Origin: an uncultured Eubacteriales bacterium
GTDB taxonomy: Bacteria > Bacillota > Clostridia > Christensenellales > CAG-917
DNA: 14,620 bases
Assembly: GCA_900547975.1 (NCBI GenBank)
Contig: URIX01000045.1
Span: forward strand, 1-14,620
Direction: 5' to 3'
Part shown: piece after piece, positions 8,941-14,169 of the stretch
How positions within the stretch are numbered: the first letter of the stretch is position 1
Layout: each line of letters begins with the position of its first letter
Position numbers and translations under genes: made by a program
The notes under the pieces: generated by a model
Database searches by the model: none
What the model was told of the DNA's origin: nothing
Seen by the model: only the letters and a program-made list of their open reading frames with translations

Positions 8941-8959
8941 CCGATTATTATGAGCAAGA
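8931..8959 (-). promoter_or_regulatory. Possible promoter of the maltodextrin operon
   Basis: On the minus strand TACAAT (8936-8931) is preceded by TCTTGC (8959-8954) at 17-nt spacing. The -10 box is good and the -35 box is weak, so activation or a different -35 is possible. It overlaps the -10 region of the oppositely directed lacI promoter and reaches into the first codons of lacI. The two promoters probably cannot be occupied at once. The predicted 5' leader of the GH13 gene is only about 13 nt. Confidence 0.4.
8936..8948. promoter_or_regulatory. Palindrome in the divergent promoter, candidate operator
   Basis: ATAATC-C-GATTAT is a perfect 6-bp-arm palindrome covering the end of the lacI -10 box and its start site, and the same stretch lies inside the opposing operon promoter. 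Its minus-strand core TAATCG also occurs in the operator before the lipoprotein gene (11584-11602). It could let the regulator control both itself and the operon. Short AT-rich palindromes also arise by chance. Confidence 0.4.
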
Positions 8960-9750
8960 AAGTCACAATGAGAGATATCGCAAGAGAGGCAGGCGTTTCT
9001 GTCGCTACCGTGAGTTACGTCCTTAACGACAAGGACGATTCGCGCATAAGCGAGGACACAAAACGCAAAATCTGGCAACTCGTCAATCTCTATAATTACC
9101 GCATCAACTTCTCGGCAAAATGTCTGAGCAGTGGCAACACCGACGTCGTAACGATATATATCGGCGACAACGACGTCTCTGCCTACAAAGCCGAAACGAT
9201 GCTCCTCATCCAAAGACTTTCCGATAAACTTGCATCCGTCGGATATTCCTTGCAAGTTACTTTTGACAAAACCGTCAAGCGTGTCACAAATTGCGACGCA
9301 ATCATTTGCTACAACACCGACAACTCGTTTTTCCGTGCGCTTGGCGAGGTAAACTTTTGCCCCCTTCTCGCGCTCGATACGGTCATTCCGAACGGCGATT
9401 TGTTTTATCAAATCACAACAGATTACAACGCCGTGGCACAAAAAGCAAACTCCCTTTTCGGCACGGACAACTGGACTGCCGTTGCGTTGAAACCAAACAG
9501 CGAAGAGCTAAAAGAACGCTTGTTGCAACAACTGAATCACGTTCGGTTTATAGAAGACGATTCCCCCGTTTCGACAGAGTCGCAAAATGTTGTCGTCCTT
9601 GGCAGTATGGTGTCGAAGTTTTGTCAAAAAAACGCTCCTAACGTTTTGACTATTGATTCTCATTCCGATGAAAAGATCGACAAAATCGTAGAGTGTCTTG
9701 ACATCGCAATCAACCGAAAAGAAGCCGTGTCAAGCGATATACGAATCTGA
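8950..9750 (+). CDS. LacI-family transcriptional regulator, short form
   Basis: This 266-residue protein starts with a typical LacI-family DNA-binding domain: VTMRDIAREAGVSVATVSYVLN (5-26) is the helix-turn-helix, and the hinge region (about 50-62) reads NFSAKCLSSG. The following sensor domain is only about 200 residues against the usual 270, and it lacks the familiar long C-terminal stretches. It may be a reduced or diverged ligand domain. The ATG at 8950 is chosen because the protein family starts with MxKKVTMRDIA-like sequence; the frame open upstream to 8740 is antisense to the GH13 gene. Its position divergent from the operon, and a LacI-style operator before the lipoprotein gene, argue that it is the local maltodextrin regulator (MalR-like role). 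That is an inference. Confidence 0.88.
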   Translation: MSKKVTMRDIAREAGVSVATVSYVLNDKDDSRISEDTKRKIWQLVNLYNYRINFSAKCLSSGNTDVVTIYIGDNDVSAYKAETMLLIQRLSDKLASVGYSLQVTFDKTVKRVTNCDAIICYNTDNSFFRALGEVNFCPLLALDTVIPNGDLFYQITTDYNAVAQKANSLFGTDNWTAVALKPNSEELKERLLQQLNHVRFIEDDSPVSTESQNVVVLGSMVSKFCQKNAPNVLTIDSHSDEKIDKIVECLDIAINRKEAVSSDIRI

Positions 9751-9767
9751 TTTTACACCGAAATCAG
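9747..9767 (+). other. Hairpin spanning the lacI stop codon
   Basis: CTGATTT (9747-9753) and AAATCAG (9761-9767) form a perfect 7-bp stem with a 7-nt loop. The TGA stop lies inside the left arm. It stands 2 nt before the terminator stem and may stabilise the transcript end or assist termination. Confidence 0.5.
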
Positions 9768-9769
9768 GT

Positions 9770-9810
9770 ATGCCCCTGCAACAAAACGTCGCAGGGGCAT
9801 TTATTATTGT
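9770..9810 (+). terminator. Rho-independent terminator of lacI
   Basis: ATGCCCCTGC (9770-9779) and GCAGGGGCAT (9791-9800) form a perfect GC-rich 10-bp stem with an 11-nt loop, followed on the plus strand by the T-rich TTTATTATTGTT. It lies between two convergent genes (lacI and the lipoprotein gene). On the minus strand the stem is followed by ACCTGATTTC, which is a poor T tract, so it serves mainly lacI. Confidence 0.85.
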
Positions 9811-11543
9811 TATGCTGTTGCTTGTACTTTATAAATATCGATTTTGTCGGTTTTATAGTTGTAAACAACTCGATACTCGCCTGCTTCGGAGCAGCAAATG
9901 TTGTTCTTTCCTTCAACCGTGAATATTGCGTTTGCGTCGCCGTCCGTGCCGAGTTTATCCTTTCCAACCCAAAGGCCGCCGTCCTTCGCGCCGATATTAT
10001 ACGCGTCCAGACCGAATTCGACATCTTTTGCAAACGTCAAAGTAATTTCATAAATGTTTTTGTTTTCGCTGTTCGCCGTCATCTTGAATTCGTCTTTGAA
10101 CTCGTGTTTCCAGCCGTTCATCGTGCCTTTGACAAAAACGTCTTTGCCTACTTTTGCGATGGTCAAAACCTTGCTGTAAGAGTTGAACGTTATGTTATAA
10201 GTTCCGCTCTCGCCGACTTTGACGTTTTTGTTATCCTTGCTTACTGCCGAAAAACCTACCGAGCCGACAAGATATTCCGAGTTGTAGTCAGCAATTTTAT
10301 TGTCCCAAGTAAGCGTTTCGTCGGTTGTTTTGTGTGCGCGGACAACCAACTCATCGCCCTTGTTGAGCACAACGTTTTCCAAGGTGTAAACGTCACCTTT
10401 TTGTATCATTTTGTATTTTGCTTGGTTTTCCGACTTTTGATAGTCACCCCAATTTCCGCCAAGTATTGTGCCATCGATGAAGTAGTTATATTCTGTTGCG
10501 TCAACCGCGCTCTTGGTTGCGGAGATAGTTTTGCTTTCGGGATCGAGAACAAAGTCATATATGCCTGCTTCTTTGGTTTTTATATTACCTACAAGTTTGC
10601 CGTTTTCATCGGTTTTCCCGGTAAACAATGCGATACTTGCTTCATCAACGTCGGTAATTTTGAAATATTGGCTGTTTTCTTTGATCTCGTCGCCTTTTGT
10701 TACGGCGCCCATGAACATGAATTCTTCACCCGCTTTGAGTTGAACTTTCAACGTGTGTTTACCGTCCGCTCCCGCTACGAAACGAGTTGCCGGCGAGAAA
10801 ACGTTTGCCCAGTTGGTGATTCCTGCGCCTTTGATGTAATAATTGACGACTTCTTGCACTTCAACGGGCTTTGCGTCGCCGTTACGCGTGACGGTCAGGC
10901 GGTTGTTGCTTGTATCGGAATCGGTTGTGAGCGTGAGCGTGTAATTGCCGTCTTGCTTGACGCTGATATTTTTATTTTCGTCAAGACCGGTGGCAGCTTC
11001 CATGTATTCGTCCGCACCTACAAGGTTTCTGAAAGAAGCACGTGCGCCGTCTTTATTGTTGTAATCAAGAATACCCGTATCAAGCAACACCGTGAGTTGG
11101 AAAGCGTCGCCGACGTGCAAATCGATTTTCAGTTCAAACACGTTGTTTTTGCCCTCTACTTTGGCCATATGATAGTTGGTTGCAAGTTTGTCGCCCCAAC
11201 CGTTCATAGTGCCGGAAATAACCCAGTCTCTCGTATCGACAAAACTGTTGTCTTGCCATTGCGCATACGCTTTTGCGTCCTCTTCCATCGGAGCGTCAAA
11301 ATCGAACGCCTTTGCACTGGTCGGAGTAACAAACCAACCTCTGAAAGTAAAGCCTTCTTTTGTCGGTGCTTCCGGCATAGTAGGCGCTTTGCCCTTTTCA
11401 ACCTTTTGCGTTGACAAAACGGTTGTTCCGTCGTTGTCGCACAAAGTGAGCGTAACGGTTTCCGTTTCGTTGCAAGCAACCATAGAAAGCGTCATCGCCA
11501 CAATGAGCAACGCAATCGATACAATAGATAAAACTTTTCTCAT
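9810..11543 (-). CDS. Multi-module surface lipoprotein, probable starch/maltodextrin-binding protein
   Basis: This 577-residue protein has a lipoprotein signal peptide with lipobox SMVAC (Cys 24). Residues about 30-97 match the InlB B-repeat (Flg_new) pattern: VTLTLCDNDGTTV, then KEGFTFRGWFVTP and a final AYAQW. Four similar beta-rich modules follow, at about 105-222, 234-346, 352-466 and 468-575. Modules one and four open with GTMNGW, modules two and three with (N)YYIKG/(N)YFIDG. Each ends in a GxYxxxxxxxxxxxxI strand pair. This resembles SusE/SusF-like outer-surface starch-binding modules and related CBMs. No catalytic domain is seen. It would hold starch or maltodextrin at the cell surface for the nearby transporter. 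It has its own strong promoter and an operator, with AAGGAGG 4 nt before the ATG. The ligand is inferred from family likeness and context. Confidence 0.8.
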   Translation of the reverse strand: MRKVLSIVSIALLIVAMTLSMVACNETETVTLTLCDNDGTTVLSTQKVEKGKAPTMPEAPTKEGFTFRGWFVTPTSAKAFDFDAPMEEDAKAYAQWQDNSFVDTRDWVISGTMNGWGDKLATNYHMAKVEGKNNVFELKIDLHVGDAFQLTVLLDTGILDYNNKDGARASFRNLVGADEYMEAATGLDENKNISVKQDGNYTLTLTTDSDTSNNRLTVTRNGDAKPVEVQEVVNYYIKGAGITNWANVFSPATRFVAGADGKHTLKVQLKAGEEFMFMGAVTKGDEIKENSQYFKITDVDEASIALFTGKTDENGKLVGNIKTKEAGIYDFVLDPESKTISATKSAVDATEYNYFIDGTILGGNWGDYQKSENQAKYKMIQKGDVYTLENVVLNKGDELVVRAHKTTDETLTWDNKIADYNSEYLVGSVGFSAVSKDNKNVKVGESGTYNITFNSYSKVLTIAKVGKDVFVKGTMNGWKHEFKDEFKMTANSENKNIYEITLTFAKDVEFGLDAYNIGAKDGGLWVGKDKLGTDGDANAIFTVEGKNNICCSEAGEYRVVYNYKTDKIDIYKVQATA

Positions 11544-11572
11544 AATTCCTCCTTGAAAAGCATTGCTTTCTC

Positions 11573-11602
11573 TGCTTAACCGTTTGCTTAATCGTTAAGC
11601 AA
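11573..11602. promoter_or_regulatory. LacI-type operator with an extra tandem half-site
   Basis: TTGCTTAATCGTTAAGCAA (11584-11602) has perfect 8-bp arms around a TCG centre. The left half is repeated with a 12-bp period: TGCTTAACCGTT (11573-11584) then TGCTTAATCGTT (11585-11596), giving three half-sites in 30 bp. The site covers the predicted transcription start (about 11600) directly after the -10 box, the classic place for repression. A further small inverted repeat, AAAGC-ATT-GCTTT (11557-11569), lies between it and the ribosome binding site. The only LacI-family gene in the window is at 8950-9750. Confidence 0.75.
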
Positions 11603-11606
11603 TTTT

Positions 11607-11635
11607 ATAATACCCCTTAAATCTTGGCTTGTCAA
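11607..11635 (-). promoter_or_regulatory. Strong promoter of the lipoprotein gene
   Basis: On the minus strand TTGACA (11635-11630) and TATTAT (11612-11607) are spaced by exactly 17 nt. This is a consensus -35 and a near-consensus -10. The leader of about 57 nt carries the operator and a good AAGGAGG site. Confidence 0.85.
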
Positions 11636-11696
11636 TACCCCGTTTTTAGTTTTTTATTAGGATATTCTTCAATATTTCAATTTGTGAAAAGTAAAA

Positions 11697-11737
11697 AATA
11701 AAACGAACTTTGAATTTTCATCAAGGTTCGTTTTATT
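11697..11737 (-). terminator. Terminator after abiEii, bidirectional shape
   Basis: AATAAAACGAAC (11697-11708) pairs perfectly with GTTCGTTTTATT (11726-11737). Five further pairs (one G-U) give a 17-bp stem closed by a 7-nt loop. The A-rich left flank becomes a U tract on the minus strand, ending the abiE transcript 43 nt after its stop codon. The plus strand also runs into T-rich sequence. It isolates the AbiE operon from the lipoprotein promoter. Confidence 0.8.
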
Positions 11738-11775
11738 CTTGTTTGGTGCGCAGAAAGCAACCGCAGTTGAACACA

Positions 11776-11840
11776 TCAATCAAAACAGTTTTTTGCTAAT
11801 TATTTTCGCAAGAACAGTTATCGCTTCTTCATATGATATA
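11776..11840 (-). repeat. abiEii 3' end (65-bp direct repeat, copy B)
   Basis: This is the intact partner of the remnant at bases 1-65. It contains the TGA stop of abiEii (11780-11782), the last 19 or so codons, and 4 nt beyond the stop. The two copies lie 11,775 nt apart in direct orientation. Confidence 0.9.
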
Positions 11841-12682
11841 TCGTCATATAATAAGATTGATGTGTTTTCCTTGTAATCAATCCTATAATACTCTTTATCG
11901 ATTATTTCTTGAAGAAGTACGTTTATGTCTTTTGTCGATTTTGCAGATTCACAAAACGGGCTGTTTGACCTCGCATCTCTTGTTTCTTTGGCGAGTGTTC
12001 TTATCACATTGTCATCCGATAAAAGCGGATACAGTTTATAAATATCATAAAGATGTCTCGATCTCTCTTTTGTTTTACCTTCCAAATAGTAATCACATAA
12101 TGCAAAAACCTTGTCAATGAAGGTTCTATCGATAGATTGTGTGTTTACAGGATACGGCAAGAGTTCATATGTATCGATAAATTCATCTAGCCCCATTTCA
12201 TGAAGATAATCATAGATTATACTCGTAGCCAATTTTTGCTCATACGGAAAAGACCGAATTGAAAAAATCGTGTCTATTTCTATATCAGGCTTTAGCCCGT
12301 CAATCATAAACAAGCCGGCATACTCTATCTTGTAATGGTTGAAATCCATTCTGCTTTTTATGTCATCGAGATTCGATATAGAGAAGCCCAACTTTTCGCA
12401 TGCGTTTACAATCGCCGTTTTTACACTCTTGCGATTGCCTTGCGACAAATGATTTTCATCCAAAGTAATATCGATGTCTTCAGAAAATCTTTTTATTACT
12501 TTATGGCATTTAGACAAAGACGTTCCGCCTTTGAATATCATAGACGGCAGCGTTTGACTCAATTCTTTGAGTAATAACGAAACATAATAATCTTTTTCTA
12601 TAATTCCAGACTCAATTCCACTTCTTTGGGCAACTTGAAATATCGTTTGTTCAAATAGATTTTTATCTTTATGCAAAAGCAT
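11780..12682 (-). CDS. abiEii: AbiEii-type nucleotidyltransferase toxin
   Basis: This 300-residue protein is the usual length for AbiEii/AbiGii toxins, which belong to the DNA polymerase beta-like nucleotidyltransferases. Family motifs are clear: KGGTSLSK (51-58), the metal-binding EDIDI with D69 and D71, KPDIEID (131-137), DKVFAL (190-195) and RHLYDIYKL (209-217). Characterised AbiE toxins act in the cytoplasm as type IV toxins, and MenT-type relatives modify tRNA 3' ends; the target here is unknown. The ATG lies inside the upstream antitoxin gene (14-nt overlap) with a GAGG site 6 nt before it, so toxin and antitoxin are coupled. The region is visibly more AT-rich than the maltodextrin genes, which suggests separate acquisition. 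Confidence 0.92.
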   Translation of the reverse strand: MLLHKDKNLFEQTIFQVAQRSGIESGIIEKDYYVSLLLKELSQTLPSMIFKGGTSLSKCHKVIKRFSEDIDITLDENHLSQGNRKSVKTAIVNACEKLGFSISNLDDIKSRMDFNHYKIEYAGLFMIDGLKPDIEIDTIFSIRSFPYEQKLATSIIYDYLHEMGLDEFIDTYELLPYPVNTQSIDRTFIDKVFALCDYYLEGKTKERSRHLYDIYKLYPLLSDDNVIRTLAKETRDARSNSPFCESAKSTKDINVLLQEIIDKEYYRIDYKENTSILLYDDISYEEAITVLAKIISKKLF

Positions 12683-13292
12683 TTTGCACCTCGCTACTCA
12701 TAAAATTCTTTATAGCTCTTGCAGGAACGAACTTGGCGTATTTCATAATACCTTGAATGGATATATTGTTCTGTTTCATATAATCAACGATTTTCTGTGT
12801 CGCCAGTGCATCAATAGAACGAACATCCGCAAGGTTGAACAATTCCAAAAGCATCATCTCTTTGTAGTTCGAGTTATTTATTGTAGTACGCGCCCTTTTG
12901 ACTATAATCGTTTGATTGTTTATTGTCACACGTCTTGATTTTGTGGCTTCATTGTTTGTGAAAACTTCTATGACGTTCGGCATTTGAGTCGTTATTCCAA
13001 AACTATTAAGCAATGCCAACCCCGTATAAAAGCCATACACTTCACCATTATTTGAGATATACTTTTTCTCAATCACCTTTCGGGGATTAAGCAAGGACTT
13101 CCCAAACGGAGTTGTTGTGGGAATATAGTAGCAATCATATCCCGCCTTAGCCAAAAGGCCGCTATTCATAGCGGCATCAATAAGTTGATATACACGTCCT
13201 CTTGTATATCCGGAGCAAACATTGGCAATATCTTCAAAAAAGATAGGCGTGTTTTCTCCATATTGATTTTTTAAGCATTTAACAAGTTCCAT
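12669..13292 (-). CDS. abiEi: AbiEi-like antitoxin/transcriptional regulator (DUF6088 type)
   Basis: This 207-residue partner of the AbiEii toxin has an N-terminal winged-helix-like region (about 10-58; TRGRVYQLIDAAMNSGLLAKAG resembles the recognition part). A middle basic wing follows (SLLNPRKVIEKKYI, then the YGFYTGLALLNSFGITTQMPN stretch typical of the family), and then a C-terminal helical region with the TTINNSNYKEMMLLELFNLAD stretch. In known AbiE pairs this protein represses its own operon and neutralises the toxin without stable binding. It is promoter-proximal, as is usual, with a weak GAGGG site close to ATG 13292. Assignment to DUF6088 rather than classical AbiEi is from length and pattern. 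Confidence 0.85.
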   Translation of the reverse strand: MELVKCLKNQYGENTPIFFEDIANVCSGYTRGRVYQLIDAAMNSGLLAKAGYDCYYIPTTTPFGKSLLNPRKVIEKKYISNNGEVYGFYTGLALLNSFGITTQMPNVIEVFTNNEATKSRRVTINNQTIIVKRARTTINNSNYKEMMLLELFNLADVRSIDALATQKIVDYMKQNNISIQGIMKYAKFVPARAIKNFMSSEVQNAFA

Positions 13293-13327
13293 ATTCCCTC
13301 GCTATATTATATTCCATTTGCTCTTAA

Positions 13328-13356
13328 ATTATACAGTTTTATACCTTATTTGTCAA
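13328..13356 (-). promoter_or_regulatory. Consensus promoter of the abiE operon, with a direct repeat over the -10 box
   Basis: On the minus strand TTGACA (13356-13351) and TATAAT (13333-13328) are 17 nt apart, a perfect consensus promoter. Transcription should start near 13321, about 29 nt before abiEi. TTATAC occurs twice on the plus strand (13329-13334 and 13339-13344) with a 10-bp, one-helical-turn period across the -10 box and spacer. This is a candidate site for AbiEi autorepression. The rest of 13293-13410 is AT-rich with no other feature recognised, and no clear terminator for the gene ending at 13411. Confidence 0.88.
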
Positions 13357-13410
13357 TAATTGTTGCGTGTCTTTTTTGTTTTTTATCCATCCTATTTTAA
13401 ATATGCATTT

Positions 13411-14169
13411 TTAGCATTGATGATATTTCTTATTTTTTTCAATAACGGCATTGATCAAAGTGTCATCAAGATCGTTTTGTAGTTCAAGGGCATGAAGTTC
13501 GGATATGTCTTTGGGCAAACAACTTCCCCCATATCCTCGATTGTCTTTGTAAATGAACGTATGGCTAGTCCCGATCCGTGGATCAGCAGTCCAGATTTCT
13601 CTTACTTGATTGTAATTTAAACCGAGTTTTTCGCAAATATCATACATTTCGTTGATGAAGATAACTTTCGTGGCGAGAAAAGCATTCTCCATATATTTTG
13701 CCAATTCAACCTCGTCTGCGGAGGTCTGATATATCTTAACGTTTGAATTTATCACTGTTTTGTATGCCTCTATTGCCAAGTCGATTGCTTCCGAAGAACC
13801 GCCGAACGACAACCAATTTCTTTCCGCCAAATCGGCGAATGGATGCGCTGTGGTTTCACCGTAGTATTCAGGTTGAAAAACTATGTTTTTATGCAGTTTT
13901 TCCGCCATTTCTCTCGTATATCCTACCCTGACTGTTGATCGAATGATAATGACCTTGCAATTGCACCAAGACAGGACCTCGTCAACCGCAGTGGTATCAC
14001 ACGAACCGTTTTCACTCATCGGCGTCGGAACGCAAATAAAAGCCGCATCACAATTATTGATATCGTCCATCGTGCCAATATTCTTAAATTTATCATAAAC
14101 GATAGCATCTTTAAAAAGATTATGCATTGCCGTGCCGACATGTCCCAATCCGATAATCCCTATTTTCAT
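13411..14169 (-). CDS. Short nucleotide-sugar (UDP-glucose/GDP-mannose) dehydrogenase-like protein
   Basis: This 252-residue protein has the N-terminal NAD-binding domain (GLGHVG, 7-12) and the central helical domain of the UDP-glucose/GDP-mannose 6-dehydrogenase family. VPTPMSENGSCD (48-58), RSTVRVGYT (77-85) and FQPEYYGE (98-105) are family stretches. Catalytic K158 (ELAKYMENAFLATK) and the nucleophile C217 in GYGGSCLPKD are present. It stops about 30 residues after the Cys, whereas typical enzymes have 390-450 residues with a C-terminal substrate-binding domain. Short versions of this family are known, including in phages. The start is set at 14169 because GGAGG lies 8 nt before it; the ATG at 14184 would place that site inside the gene. 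Its ATG overlaps the upstream stop (ATGA). Substrate is unknown. Confidence 0.85.
   Translation of the reverse strand: MKIGIIGLGHVGTAMHNLFKDAIVYDKFKNIGTMDDINNCDAAFICVPTPMSENGSCDTTAVDEVLSWCNCKVIIIRSTVRVGYTREMAEKLHKNIVFQPEYYGETTAHPFADLAERNWLSFGGSSEAIDLAIEAYKTVINSNVKIYQTSADEVELAKYMENAFLATKVIFINEMYDICEKLGLNYNQVREIWTADPRIGTSHTFIYKDNRGYGGSCLPKDISELHALELQNDLDDTLINAVIEKNKKYHQC

Noticed and set aside
8740..8949. Upstream extension of the lacI-type reading frame
   Set aside because: It overlaps the start of the GH13 gene on the other strand, shows no LacI-family similarity, and the promoter lies inside it. ATG 8950 fits the family N-terminus.
9019..9040. Inverted repeat GTCCTT...AAGGAC inside lacI, considered as an operator
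   Set aside because: It lies in codons for the conserved YVLN segment and following residues and shares no core with the other candidate operators.
8926..9441. Minus-strand open frame of 171 codons opposite the lacI-type gene
   Set aside because: It lies across the LacI DNA-binding domain with no motif or ribosome binding site of its own.
9807..11414. Long plus-strand open frame of 535 codons opposite the lipoprotein gene
   Set aside because: It is antisense to a gene with a clear signal peptide, lipobox, repeated modules, promoter and ribosome binding site. Its product is Phe/Val/Cys-rich with no recognisable domain, as expected of a shadow frame.
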